From Mycolicibacterium vinylchloridicum (GTDB lineage Bacteria > Actinomycetota > Actinomycetes > Mycobacteriales > Mycobacteriaceae), in contig NZ_JACBJQ010000030.1 in NCBI RefSeq assembly GCF_013404075.1, forward strand, positions 1 to 64,000: a stretch of DNA of 64,000 nucleotides. Direction: 5' to 3'. Numbering within the stretch: position 1 is the stretch's first letter; every line of letters starts with the position of its first letter. The position numbers and the translations under genes were made by a program. Below, piece by piece: positions 23,709-32,179 of this stretch. Under the pieces are notes generated by a model. That model was not told the origin of the DNA, ran no database searches, and saw only the letters and a program-made list of their open reading frames with translations.

Positions 23709-24640
23709 GCATCCCGACACTGACTCGGCGCGCCTTCCTGCTCGGTACGGCGGCCCTGACGACCGGCTGCCTGAAAACCGAGCCCAGCGGCCACATCCGG
23801 TTGGCCGCCGGCGACCCGGGCGGTTTGTATCTGGCGTTCTCTCAGATCCTCGCCGAACAGCTGCACCGCAAATATCCCGGCATCGACGTCAAGGTCGTGC
23901 CCACTGCAGGCAGTGTGGAGAACCTGGCGCTGCTGCGATCGGGCGCAGTGGATATGGGCCTTGCGCTGGCCGACGTCGCCGAACGCGACCGCGCCACCGG
24001 CCCGCTACCGACCGCCCCGTCGGCGGTGGCGCGGGTGTACGAGAACTACCTTCAGGTCATCGTCCCCGATGCCACTCCGGTACAGCATGTTTCAGACTTG
24101 GCGGGCGCCCGCGTCTCGATCGGACCAGACGGCTCCGGTGCCTCGGCGACCAGCCGGGTGCTGCTCACGGCGGCCGGACTCGACGGCCGGATGGAGCCGG
24201 TGGCCTATCGCCTCCGGGACGCGCTGGCTCACCTCGCCGAGAACAGCATCGCGGCACTGGTGTGGTCGGGCGGCGTTCCCACCCCGGCGATCGCCGAACT
24301 GGATGCGGTACGGCCGCTACGGATCCTCGACATCGGCGGGCTGTCGCGACGGATGAGTGAGTTGTCCGGCTACCCGTATGTTCTTCGACCGGTACCGACG
24401 TGTGGCTACGTACCGTCCGGCATCCGCTCGATCGGGGTGGCCAATCTGCTGCTGTGCCGGCAGGGCATTCCCACTGAATTGGTCAGTGCGACTGTCGACA
24501 CGCTGGCCAGCGAAGCCGAGCATCTGGTTCCGCCCTATATCCGCGGACTGCAATATCTCGACACCCCGTCCATGATCCAAACCGGCTTCATCCCCTTGCA
24601 TTCGGGGGCCGTCGAGGCCTACCGCGAGCTACACGGCTGA
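23705..24640 (+). CDS. TAXI family TRAP-type solute-binding lipoprotein
   Basis: 311 residues from GTG 23705. The N-terminus has a twin-arginine-like TRRAFLLG followed by a lipobox LTTGC (C22), so a membrane-anchored, exported lipoprotein is expected. The body fits the TAXI family: LAAGDPGGLYLAFSQILAEQL, KVVPTAGSVENLALLRSGAVDMGL and GARVSIGPDGSGASATSRVLL. TAXI proteins bind carboxylates such as glutamate and normally deliver to a TRAP permease. No permease gene is present here; coupling to a two-component system suggests a sensory role. Its 3' end overlaps a convergent gene by 22 nt. Confidence 0.87.
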   Translation: MSIPTLTRRAFLLGTAALTTGCLKTEPSGHIRLAAGDPGGLYLAFSQILAEQLHRKYPGIDVKVVPTAGSVENLALLRSGAVDMGLALADVAERDRATGPLPTAPSAVARVYENYLQVIVPDATPVQHVSDLAGARVSIGPDGSGASATSRVLLTAAGLDGRMEPVAYRLRDALAHLAENSIAALVWSGGVPTPAIAELDAVRPLRILDIGGLSRRMSELSGYPYVLRPVPTCGYVPSGIRSIGVANLLLCRQGIPTELVSATVDTLASEAEHLVPPYIRGLQYLDTPSMIQTGFIPLHSGAVEAYRELHG

Positions 24641-25419
24641 ACCTCGCCGAGGAACGGCGCGACGACGGCATGGAATTCCGCCGGCCGCGACGAGAACGGC
24701 AGGTGTCCGCTGTCGAGCACTTCCAGTCGAGAGCCCGCGATGGCGCGCTGGGTGGCCCGGCCGAATCGTAGTGGTATCGCAGTGTCTTTGGCTCCCCAGA
24801 CGATCAGCGTCGGCGCCGTGATACGTGCGGCCTGCCTGCGTAGATCGGCTTCCGGCGCCGCGAAGCTCCGCCACAATGCGGCAGTCAACGCCACTCCCTC
24901 GGCGGTGCGGGCGCGGTCGGTGACCCGGCGCAGGACGGCATCGTCGTTCTCGCTCTGCGCCTTCAGATAACTGCGGACGAAACGCGGCAGCACCCGGCGC
25001 ATCACCGCGGGGGTCCCGAGGAACCGGCAGTAGGCCCGCGCCAACGGACCGCCGAGGAATCCGCCGGTGTCGGCAAGTACCAGGCCGGCGACTCGCGCGG
25101 GATCGGTGATGGCCAGCCGCGACGCGCAGTAGCCGCCCACGGAGCTCCCGATGAACACCGCCGACGGGAGGTCGAGCGCGACCACCAGGTCTTGCAGGAC
25201 ATCGGCATACAGCGCCGCACTCGGAGCCGACGAGGGCTCCGGGGATTCGCCGTGACCCGGCCAGTCGACAGCGATCACCCGATAGTGGCGGACGAGGTGG
25301 GGCTTGATCGCGTCGAAGTCGCGGCGATCGTGCAGCGCGGCATGCAACAGGACGACGACGGGCCCGCTGCCGTCATCGGAGTACGCAACCGGGCCCACCC
25401 GGGTTCTGGCTGTTGGCAT
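24619..25419 (-). CDS. Alpha/beta hydrolase
   Basis: 266 residues from ATG 25419. It has the classical fold: VVLLHAALHDRRDF (oxyanion region), DWPGHGES, nucleophile elbow GSSVGG, then an acid in LIVWGAKDTAIPL and a late His in LDSGHLPFSS. The substrate is unknown; it may be an esterase or C-C hydrolase. ATG 25434 would add 5 residues but falls inside the inverted repeat of a TetR operator. It is divergent from the TetR gene, which probably represses it. Confidence 0.85.
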   Translation of the reverse strand: MPTARTRVGPVAYSDDGSGPVVVLLHAALHDRRDFDAIKPHLVRHYRVIAVDWPGHGESPEPSSAPSAALYADVLQDLVVALDLPSAVFIGSSVGGYCASRLAITDPARVAGLVLADTGGFLGGPLARAYCRFLGTPAVMRRVLPRFVRSYLKAQSENDDAVLRRVTDRARTAEGVALTAALWRSFAAPEADLRRQAARITAPTLIVWGAKDTAIPLRFGRATQRAIAGSRLEVLDSGHLPFSSRPAEFHAVVAPFLGEVQPCSSR

Positions 25420-25433
25420 CGCTCGTCCCTTCA

Positions 25434-25453
25434 TTGACCGGCCGGTCGGTCAA
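25434..25453. promoter_or_regulatory. TetR-type operator
   Basis: GACCGGCCGGTC (25436-25447) is a perfect 12-bp palindrome, nested in outer arms TTGACCG and CGGTCAA (25434-25440, 25447-25453). It lies between the hydrolase and the TetR gene, immediately before the latter's -10. Confidence 0.6.
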
Positions 25454-25461
25454 ATAGATGC

Positions 25462-25467
25462 TATCGT
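25462..25467 (+). promoter_or_regulatory. Predicted -10 element for the TetR gene
   Basis: TATCGT (TANNNT) is 7 nt before GTG 25475, so the transcript is probably leaderless. Confidence 0.5.
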
Positions 25468-25474
25468 CAGATCC

Positions 25475-26035
25475 GTGCCACCACAACAGGCAGTCAGCCG
25501 CAAGGCCGCGGCCGCGGCCACCCGGACCAAGCTGATCGAGTCGGGGCTTCGCCTTGCCGAGCGCACCGGGCTGACCGGACTGAGCGTGAACCTTCTGGTC
25601 GACGAAGCCGGGGTGTCGAAGGGCAGTTTCTTTCACCACTTCGGCGACCGGGCGAGCTACCTTCTTGCCCTGCACCGCGAGTTCCACGACCGGATCGCCG
25701 AACAGATCGACCAGGCGATGGGTGATCTTCGGCCGGGGCGCGAACGATTGACGACCGGGGCGCGCGTCTATCTCGACACGTGTCTGCAGCAGCGCGGAAT
25801 CCGCGCGCTGCTGCTCGAGGCACGCGCCGAACCCGCTGTAGCGCAGGAGATCGGCCGACGCAACGCCGACTTTGCCGGGAAGTGCGCAGCGGACTTCGGC
25901 GCTTTGGGGCGTCGTCATCCGCTGGAGAATGCGCAACTGTGGGTCGCCATGACCGCCGAGGCCGCATTGATCGAGCTGGCCGACGGCGCTGCCGCACCGC
26001 AGATCCGTGCCGCTCTTGAGGAGTTTCTGGCCTGA
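25475..26035 (+). CDS. TetR family transcriptional regulator
   Basis: 186 residues from GTG 25475. The N-terminal DNA-binding domain is clear: TRTKLIESGLRLAERTGL, LSVNLLVDEAGVSKGSFFHHF and GDRASYLLALHREF. The C-terminal ligand domain is typical helical TetR. A GACCGGCCGGTC palindrome lies just upstream, between this gene and the divergent hydrolase, which it probably represses together with itself. The start is set by a TANNNT element 7 nt upstream; longer in-frame extensions run through the operator. It ends 6 nt from the convergent egtE. Confidence 0.9.
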   Translation: MPPQQAVSRKAAAAATRTKLIESGLRLAERTGLTGLSVNLLVDEAGVSKGSFFHHFGDRASYLLALHREFHDRIAEQIDQAMGDLRPGRERLTTGARVYLDTCLQQRGIRALLLEARAEPAVAQEIGRRNADFAGKCAADFGALGRRHPLENAQLWVAMTAEAALIELADGAAAPQIRAALEEFLA

Positions 26036-26041
26036 GCCGCG

Positions 26042-27157
26042 TCAGGTCAGGGCGCGCAGCGCGGTGGCGAGCGCCTCGATATCGTCGGTGTAGGCGTCGA
26101 TGTGCGGCGAAATCCGCAACACCGGTGCCGTCATCTCAAGGGGCGCCCGCTCGATGCCGGCCGCGGTGGTCACGATGCCGTGCTCGGCGATCAGCCGAGC
26201 CCGCACCTGTACGGGGTCGGCGCCGTCGGTCGGCGCCAACGTGGTGATCGCGGTGGGCTCATCGACCGGCTCCACCACGCGCCAGCCGGGAGCGTCGGCC
26301 AGCAGCGTGCGTGTGAGCCGCCCGAGCTCCGCCAGGCGCTGACGCACCGCCTCCGGCCCCGCGGCCAAATGCTGCCCCACGGCCACCGAAAATCCCAGTC
26401 GGGCAGCAATATTAGCTTCTCCGAACTCCAGGCACTGCAGTGCAGACAGTGGGCCCGCCCAGTCCGGAGATTGCAAGAGGTCTGCCAGAGCCGGGCGCAC
26501 GGCCAACACACCGACCCCGCGCGGGCCGGCCAGCCACTTGCGCGAAGACGAGTAGACCGCGTCGGCGTCGGCCACGCAGTCGATGTGGGCCAAGGCCTGG
26601 GCGGCGTCGACGACGAGCGGCACACCGAGCTCGCGGCAGACCGCCGCGACCGCTGAGATAGGTTGCACGACACCGCGATGGCTGGCGAGCGCAGTCAGGT
26701 GGACCATCGCCGGCGGATCGTCACCCAACGCCATGCGCGCGGCATCAGGGTCGACCCGGCCGAGGCCGTCGACCGGCAACGCGCGCCGGGTGAACCCGCC
26801 GGATTCGAACGCGGCCAGGTTCGGGCCGTACTCGCCGGGCAGGCAGGCGACCGTGCGCTCCATCGGCCACACGCCGAGTAGCAGCTGCAGGGCGTTCCCC
26901 GAACCGGTGGTGAAAACCACGTCGTCCGGCGACATTCCGGTCAGTGCCGCGACTCCGGCTCGCCCGGCGTCCAGCGCAGGTGCGGCCGATTGCGCGGCGA
27001 CGTAGCCGCCGACCTCGGACTCGTGACGAGCGTGGGCAGCGGCCGCCTCGATGGCTGCCAGGCTCTGGCGCGAGCACGCGGCGCTGTCCAGATGCACACC
27101 CGCCGGGGGCAGCCTGGCGTCGCGCCAGTCTCGCGCCAGAGTCTCGGGTGCGCTCAC
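26042..27157 (-). CDS. egtE: Ergothioneine biosynthesis PLP-dependent C-S lyase EgtE
   Basis: 371 residues from GTG 27157, overlapping the egtD stop by 4 nt. Class V aminotransferase fold: HLDSAACSRQSLAAIEAA near the start, FTTGSGNALQLLLG, DAAQALAHIDC, and the PLP lysine in SSRKWLAGPRGVG. EgtE cleaves the C-S bond of hercynylcysteine sulfoxide to give ergothioneine, pyruvate and ammonia. It is the last gene of the egtABCDE operon. Confidence 0.93.
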   Translation of the reverse strand: MSAPETLARDWRDARLPPAGVHLDSAACSRQSLAAIEAAAAHARHESEVGGYVAAQSAAPALDAGRAGVAALTGMSPDDVVFTTGSGNALQLLLGVWPMERTVACLPGEYGPNLAAFESGGFTRRALPVDGLGRVDPDAARMALGDDPPAMVHLTALASHRGVVQPISAVAAVCRELGVPLVVDAAQALAHIDCVADADAVYSSSRKWLAGPRGVGVLAVRPALADLLQSPDWAGPLSALQCLEFGEANIAARLGFSVAVGQHLAAGPEAVRQRLAELGRLTRTLLADAPGWRVVEPVDEPTAITTLAPTDGADPVQVRARLIAEHGIVTTAAGIERAPLEMTAPVLRISPHIDAYTDDIEALATALRALT

Positions 27158-28119
27158 TTCACCGCCAGCGACAAACCGAAGTCGCCTGCCGGATCGGTCC
27201 ACCAATGGGTGCGTCGCAGCCCCGCCTCGGCCAGTTCCTGTGTGACGACTTCCGGACGGAACTTGCAGGACACCTCGGTGAGCATCTCTTCACCAGCCGC
27301 GAAGTCGACCTCCAGCCCGAGCGCGCCGACCCCGACGCGCTGCGGAGTCGTTGCCCGCAGCCACATTTCGATACGTTCTTCCTCTGCGTTCCAGCGCGCT
27401 ACGTGTTCGAACGCGTCGAGGTCGAAGTTCGCGTCCAGTTCGCGGTTGACGACCGCCAGCACGTTGAGGTTGAACCGCGCGGTGACACCCGCGCTGTCGT
27501 CGTAGGCACGAACCAGCCTGCCTGCGTCCTTGACCAGGTCGGTGCCGAGTAGCAGGCTGTCCCCGGGATCGAGCACCTCGGCCAGCGTGGCCAGGAACTG
27601 CTTGCGCGGGCCTGGTGTCAGGTTGCCGATCGTCGAACCGAGGAAGACGAACAGCCGCCGCCCACCCACCGGGATCTTCGCCAGGTGTTCCTCGAAATCA
27701 CCGCACACGGCGTCGATCTCGAGACCGGGATAGTCGCTTCCCAATGCCGCCCCCGCCGACTCCAGCACGCCCGAATCGACGTCGAACGGCACGAATCGCC
27801 GCAGAGATCCGTTGTCGCGCAGAGCGGTCAGCAGCTGCCTGGTCTTCTCCGACGTGCCGCTGCCGAGCTCGACCAGCGTGTCGGCACCACTGGCTTCGGC
27901 GATCGCCGGCGACTGGGTGCGCAGTATCGCCGCCTCGGCGCGGGTCGGGTAATACTCGGGCAGTCGAGTGATCTGGTCGAACAGATCGCTACCGATGGCA
28001 TCGTAGAACCACTTGGGCGGCAATGACTTCGGCATTTGAGTCAATCCGTTGCGCACATCGTTGCGCAACGCCTGGGTGGCAGCGTCGGCGGCCAGATAGT
28101 TCGACAGTGTGAACGTCAC
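27154..28119 (-). CDS. egtD: L-histidine N-alpha-methyltransferase EgtD
   Basis: 321 residues from GTG 28119, the same length as the tuberculosis enzyme. It trimethylates histidine to hercynine with SAM. Visible landmarks are PPKWFYDAIGSDLFDQITRL, the SAM motif ELGSGTSEKTRQLL, VPFDVDSGVLE and FLGSTIGNLTP. The start has an AAAGGA Shine-Dalgarno and overlaps the egtC stop (GTGA). A longer frame to 28275 runs into egtC and is rejected. In tuberculosis EgtD is controlled by PknD phosphorylation; that is family knowledge, not seen here. Confidence 0.95.
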   Translation of the reverse strand: MTFTLSNYLAADAATQALRNDVRNGLTQMPKSLPPKWFYDAIGSDLFDQITRLPEYYPTRAEAAILRTQSPAIAEASGADTLVELGSGTSEKTRQLLTALRDNGSLRRFVPFDVDSGVLESAGAALGSDYPGLEIDAVCGDFEEHLAKIPVGGRRLFVFLGSTIGNLTPGPRKQFLATLAEVLDPGDSLLLGTDLVKDAGRLVRAYDDSAGVTARFNLNVLAVVNRELDANFDLDAFEHVARWNAEEERIEMWLRATTPQRVGVGALGLEVDFAAGEEMLTEVSCKFRPEVVTQELAEAGLRRTHWWTDPAGDFGLSLAVK

Positions 28120-28841
28120 GAAGGTCCTTTCAGCGGCGTGATCGACACCTCGTCCCCGCTCACCTCGACGAGGTGGCGGTCGGGAATGTCCTGCCAGTCG
28201 GGATGGTCGTCGTACGGTTCGCTGGCCAGCACCACACCGTCGGCCCGGCGGAGCACAGACAGGGTGTCGCCCCACGTGGTGGCCAGCAACCGAGACCCAT
28301 TGGCCGCCAGGATGTTCAGACGTGCGCCCGGATCAGCAGTACCGACCTCGACGATCGTGTCGCCGAGGTTCTCCAGACCGCGCTCGAAGATCAGCGCAGC
28401 CAGGACCGCGCTGTCGACGGTCGACTCGGCAACCCGGCTGACCGGCAATACCCCGCGGTCGACGATCCCGTTGTGCGACAGCAGCCAGCCGCCGTCTCTG
28501 AACGGCGCCGACGCGCTGGCCTCGATGGGCATGCCTGCCGTCGCTGAGCGCACGGCGGCCACCACGCATCGACTGCGCAGCGCCGGCGCCACCGAGGCGA
28601 AGGACACGTCCCCCCACAGCGGCGACGCGCTGCGCCACCGCCGCACCTCTGGCCCCATCCCCGGGTCGCTTCGCTCCTGCCCGCCGGCGTCGAAGAACCC
28701 CACGCCCCACCCGTCTGCGTTGATCAGACCGTGCTTCTGCCTGCGCGGTGCATAGGACTGCACCCGCAGGCCGCACGGCGGATCGAGGACCAGCGAGGCG
28801 ACCGATACCGGCTCGCCCAGCCAGCCGAGATGGCGGCACAT
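28116..28841 (-). CDS. egtC: Gamma-glutamyl hercynylcysteine sulfoxide amidase EgtC
   Basis: 241 residues from ATG 28841. A class II glutamine-amidotransferase (Ntn) fold with catalytic Cys2 exposed after Met removal (MCRHLGWLG), then HGLINADGWGVGFFD and LLSHNGIVD. It removes the glutamyl group from gamma-glutamyl hercynylcysteine sulfoxide. Its ATG overlaps the egtB stop by 1 nt (TGATG), and its stop overlaps egtD. The frame continues upstream to 29057 inside egtB, but the Cys2 requirement fixes the start. Confidence 0.95.
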   Translation of the reverse strand: MCRHLGWLGEPVSVASLVLDPPCGLRVQSYAPRRQKHGLINADGWGVGFFDAGGQERSDPGMGPEVRRWRSASPLWGDVSFASVAPALRSRCVVAAVRSATAGMPIEASASAPFRDGGWLLSHNGIVDRGVLPVSRVAESTVDSAVLAALIFERGLENLGDTIVEVGTADPGARLNILAANGSRLLATTWGDTLSVLRRADGVVLASEPYDDHPDWQDIPDRHLVEVSGDEVSITPLKGPS

Positions 28842-30127
28842 CAGACGTCCCAAGCCAGGCGCACGCCGGAGAAGATCTGCCGGCGGATCGGGTGATCCCA
28901 GTTGCGGAAACTCGGGCGCAGCGTCTCCGCGGCCACCGCCCATGAGCCGCCGCGCAGCACGCGAAAGTCCCCGTCGAAGAACGGCTCTGAGTACCGCTGA
29001 TAGATCATCGGCGTGAAACCGGGCCACGGCCGCAGCGGCGAGGTGGTCCATTCCCACACGTCACCGAGCATCTGTTCGGCGCCATAGGCCGAGGCTCCCG
29101 CGGGGTACGCGCCGACGGGTGCGGGCCGCAATGCCTCCCCACCGAGATTGGCCAGTTGCCGGCTCGGCTCGTCGGTACCCCAGGGATAGCGCCGCCGCGC
29201 ACCGGCGCCGGGATCCCAGGCGGCGGCCTTCTCCCACTCGACCTCGGTGGGCAACCGCGCGCCCGCCCACGCGGCGTAGGCCTCGGCTTCGAAGAACGTG
29301 ACGTGCTGAACGGGTTCGTCGCCGGGGATCTCCTCGAGGTGGCCGAACCTTGTTCGGCTGCCGTCGCGATTCCAGAATTCCGGGGCGCTCAGATCCGCCG
29401 CGATCCGATGCTCCCAGCCGCGGGGTGACCACCAGCGCTGCTGCGCGTAGCCGCCGTCATCGACGAAGTGCTGCCATTCGGCGTTGGTCACCGGCACCCG
29501 CCCGATCCGGAAGGCGGGCACGTCGACCACATGGGCGGGGCGCTCGTTGTCCAGCGACAGCGGTTCGGTTGCGGCGTCGACACCGAGGACGAACGGACCG
29601 CCGGGCACCAGCACCGAGGTGCCGGCCACACCGGGCCGCCCGCCCGGCAGTGCGGTCCGCTGGGCCAGGATCGGGGACCCGATGCGCAGATTGAGCGCCT
29701 GCAGCATGGTCTCGTCGTGCTGGTTCTCGTGACTGATCACCAGGCCGAAGCGGAACGCGATCTCGGCGTCGTCCTCGCGGTCCGGCAAGGTGTCCAGCAC
29801 GTCGAGGGCGGCGGCGCGCACACTGCGGCAGTACGCACGTGACTGCTCGGGTGAGAGCAAGGGCAGGTCGACACGGCTGGCCCGGCTGTGCACGAACGCG
29901 TCGTAGAGGCCTTCGATGTCGGCCGGCAACATGCCCGGCCGGTGCGGGTCACCGCCGCGCAACAGCCACAGCTCCTCCTGCTGCCCGATGTGGGCGAGAT
30001 CCCAGACCAGCGGGCTCATCAGCGGGTTGTACTGGCGATGCAGCTCGGCGTCGTCGAAGTCGGTGAGCGCCCACGTTCGCTGGCGCGCCCGCTCGAGGTC
30101 GCGGGCCAGTGTCTCGCGCCCGATCAC
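28841..30127 (-). CDS. egtB: Iron-dependent sulfoxide synthase EgtB
   Basis: 428 residues from GTG 30127. The N-terminal DinB_2 domain carries the three iron-binding histidines: H46 (WDLAHIG), H133 and H137 (SHENQHDE). The C-terminal FGE-sulfatase domain (about 165-428) ends with LRPSFRNWDHP and FSGVRLAWDV. EgtB couples hercynine to gamma-glutamylcysteine with oxygen, forming the C-S bond. The start overlaps the egtA stop (GTGA). A longer frame to 30682 lies within egtA and is a shadow. Confidence 0.95.
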   Translation of the reverse strand: MIGRETLARDLERARQRTWALTDFDDAELHRQYNPLMSPLVWDLAHIGQQEELWLLRGGDPHRPGMLPADIEGLYDAFVHSRASRVDLPLLSPEQSRAYCRSVRAAALDVLDTLPDREDDAEIAFRFGLVISHENQHDETMLQALNLRIGSPILAQRTALPGGRPGVAGTSVLVPGGPFVLGVDAATEPLSLDNERPAHVVDVPAFRIGRVPVTNAEWQHFVDDGGYAQQRWWSPRGWEHRIAADLSAPEFWNRDGSRTRFGHLEEIPGDEPVQHVTFFEAEAYAAWAGARLPTEVEWEKAAAWDPGAGARRRYPWGTDEPSRQLANLGGEALRPAPVGAYPAGASAYGAEQMLGDVWEWTTSPLRPWPGFTPMIYQRYSEPFFDGDFRVLRGGSWAVAAETLRPSFRNWDHPIRRQIFSGVRLAWDV

Positions 30128-31413
30128 GCTGTCGCCCTTGCCATCTGCAGCACGGCACCCTCGATACCACTGCGAATGGCTTGGTCGGCGAAATCGTCGG
30201 CTGGGCAGCGGCCACTCTCCACGCTCTGCACCAACCGCTGCATCGAGTCGAATAATTCCGCCGGCGCGCGGTCTGCCGCCACCGCCACGCAGCGGTTGGC
30301 GGCCTCGTAGAGCCGGTTGTCGGCCAAGCCGATGCGGGCGGCCAGATCCCAGGCCGTGGCGACGGGCTCGACGGCTTCGGCTGCCAGCTCGGCGGCGACT
30401 GGATCGTCGAGCAGCGTCACCATCACGAACACCACTGCCGGCAACAGCTCGTCGGGCACGCTGTCGAGGTAGCGGATCTCCAGCCAGCGCCGTGGGCGCA
30501 CGGGCGGGAACAACGTGGTCAGGTGGTAGTCGAGGTCGGCGGTCGTCGGCCGGCGATTGCCCAGCAGCACCAACCCGTCGGCCCAGTCGGCGAACGGCAC
30601 GTGCTCGGTCACCGCCACCGCGTCCGGGGTGTGCACCAACATCACCGGCGCCTTGAGCGCGTAGCGGGCCCAGTCGGTACACGGGTCGTCACCGCTGGCG
30701 CCGAGGATCGGTCCGCAGCGCGCCGAGTCCAGCTGGCTCCATACCCGCTGACGGCTGGAAACCCAGCCGGTGAACCGCCCGGCGAGCAGCGGTGAGTTGG
30801 CGGCGATCGCGATCATCGTCGGGCCGAGGGCATGAGCCAGCCGCACCCGCTCGGCCCAGCCGTCTCGGGGACCGGCATCCAGATTGACCTGGATCGAGGC
30901 GGTCGACGTCATCATCGCCGCGCCCGCCCGCCCGGTGCGCGACGCGGTGAAGAACCGTTCCATGGCCTGGTAGCGGGCTCCGGGGTTGACCCGGTGCGGA
31001 CGGCGCAGCGGATCGGCGCCCAGCAGGGCCAGGCCGAGGCCGGCCTCGGCGAAGGCGGAACGCAGGGCCTCGCGATCGGCGGCCAGTGCGGCGATCGCGG
31101 CCAGCGGGCCATCGCCCGGCGGGCCGGACAATTCGACCGCACCGCCGGGTTCAACGGTGACGGCACTGCCGCCGGGCAGCGGACCCACCGTCGCGATCAC
31201 GTCGTTGAGCTCCGACCAGCCCGGCCGGCGCCGCGGATCGTGCAGATCGAAGCAGTGCGCCTCGAGTTCCAGACCGACCCGGCCGATCGGGCCGTGCTCC
31301 AGAGAAGCCCCGGCGATGTGCAGTGCGGCCGACGATGAGCTGGTCAGAACGCGCTGCGCGGCCCCCGGGCCGCTGAGTGCTCGACCCGGCGCAGATGTGA
31401 CGACGAACGTCAT
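30124..31413 (-). CDS. egtA: Glutamate-cysteine ligase EgtA
   Basis: 429 residues from ATG 31413 (ATG 31422 is an equal alternative). It makes gamma-glutamylcysteine for EgtB. GCS2-family landmarks are GRVGLELEAHCFDL near residue 43, VEPGGAVELSGPP, RYQAMERFF, ASIQVNLDAGPRDGW and RRWLEIRYLDSVPDE. Together with the four downstream genes it makes a complete pathway, all joined by 1-4 nt overlaps. An inverted repeat ACACGT-N5-ACGTGT lies about 50 bp upstream at 31463-31479. Confidence 0.93.
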   Translation of the reverse strand: MTFVVTSAPGRALSGPGAAQRVLTSSSSAALHIAGASLEHGPIGRVGLELEAHCFDLHDPRRRPGWSELNDVIATVGPLPGGSAVTVEPGGAVELSGPPGDGPLAAIAALAADREALRSAFAEAGLGLALLGADPLRRPHRVNPGARYQAMERFFTASRTGRAGAAMMTSTASIQVNLDAGPRDGWAERVRLAHALGPTMIAIAANSPLLAGRFTGWVSSRQRVWSQLDSARCGPILGASGDDPCTDWARYALKAPVMLVHTPDAVAVTEHVPFADWADGLVLLGNRRPTTADLDYHLTTLFPPVRPRRWLEIRYLDSVPDELLPAVVFVMVTLLDDPVAAELAAEAVEPVATAWDLAARIGLADNRLYEAANRCVAVAADRAPAELFDSMQRLVQSVESGRCPADDFADQAIRSGIEGAVLQMARATA

Positions 31414-31462
31414 GGCTTCCATCTTCCAGACCGCACCGACAAATTTCCTCGATCCCCGGCTG

Positions 31463-31479
31463 ACACGTCGATGACGTGT
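31463..31479. promoter_or_regulatory. Inverted repeat upstream of the egt operon
   Basis: ACACGT (31463-31468), 5-bp spacer, ACGTGT (31474-31479): perfect 6-bp arms, 50 bp before the egtA start. A regulator site is possible; it could also be part of the terminator of the upstream gene. Confidence 0.3.
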
Positions 31480-31503
31480 ACCCAAACCGGCCCTTCGTTA
31501 CGG

Positions 31504-32175
31504 CTATTGGCCCAATGTGTTCTGCATGGCGCCGGCGAGCACATTCACCGCGGGCCCGCCGTTGCCGGACTGGCAGACCTTTGCCTGCAACAGCACGTTC
31601 TCGCGCAGCCGGGTTTGCGTGAAGCAGCGCCGGTCGGTGACCGGAGCCGCCGGGCCGGCGACATCAGGTAGAGCCTCCTGTTTGACCCAGACCGCGTCGT
31701 TCGCTGTCGGCGAAGCGCCACCGAACGACCAGACCTGCGTGGTCCCGTCATCGAGGTGCATGGCGGTGGTCTGTCCGGCGCATCCGACGGTGCGGTCAGT
31801 GACGCGATGGAACGCGCGGGTGGCCGCGTCGGTGGTGGCGAATACCCCGATGGCCTGCTTGACCAGATGGTTCTGGTCGGTCGCCGACGTCTGGGTCACA
31901 GCGCTGTTGAACGACGCGAGGTCGGGATCCAAGAAGACCTCCGGAAGCCCGATGTCGGCCCAGTTGTTGCAGACCGGGAGGTCGACCCAGAACGTCTGTG
32001 CCGGGTCGGTATTCACCGCTTCCCAGGTCATCGGAGCGCCGACGATATTGCCGATCGACCCCTTTCCCAGCACGGCGTAGGACACCACACCGGGATCGGA
32101 CGGACGAGCCTGCGCCGGCGCGGCCAGGCAAACACCAGCGACCAGCGCGGCCACCGCCGCGACAGTGGTTCGCAT
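31504..32175 (-). CDS. Secreted PknH-type sensor domain protein (Rv3705c-like)
   Basis: 223 residues from ATG 32175. It has a signal peptide (hydrophobic core VAAVAALVAGVCLAAPAQA, cleavage near residue 23). The mature part resembles the extracellular sensor domain of mycobacterial Ser/Thr kinase PknH (PF14032-like). Four Cys remain in the mature part (in VCNNW, VGCAGQ, RRCF and KVCQ), consistent with the two disulfides of that domain. No kinase is present, so it would be a free exported sensor or ligand-binding protein. It starts 4 nt after the ohr stop. Confidence 0.83.
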   Translation of the reverse strand: MRTTVAAVAALVAGVCLAAPAQARPSDPGVVSYAVLGKGSIGNIVGAPMTWEAVNTDPAQTFWVDLPVCNNWADIGLPEVFLDPDLASFNSAVTQTSATDQNHLVKQAIGVFATTDAATRAFHRVTDRTVGCAGQTTAMHLDDGTTQVWSFGGASPTANDAVWVKQEALPDVAGPAAPVTDRRCFTQTRLRENVLLQAKVCQSGNGGPAVNVLAGAMQNTLGQ

Positions 32176-32179
32176 CGGG

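Noticed and set aside
28841..30682. EgtB extended to a 613-codon protein
   Set aside because: The N-terminal 180 codons lie over egtA in another frame. GTG 30127 gives the family length and a 4-nt overlap.
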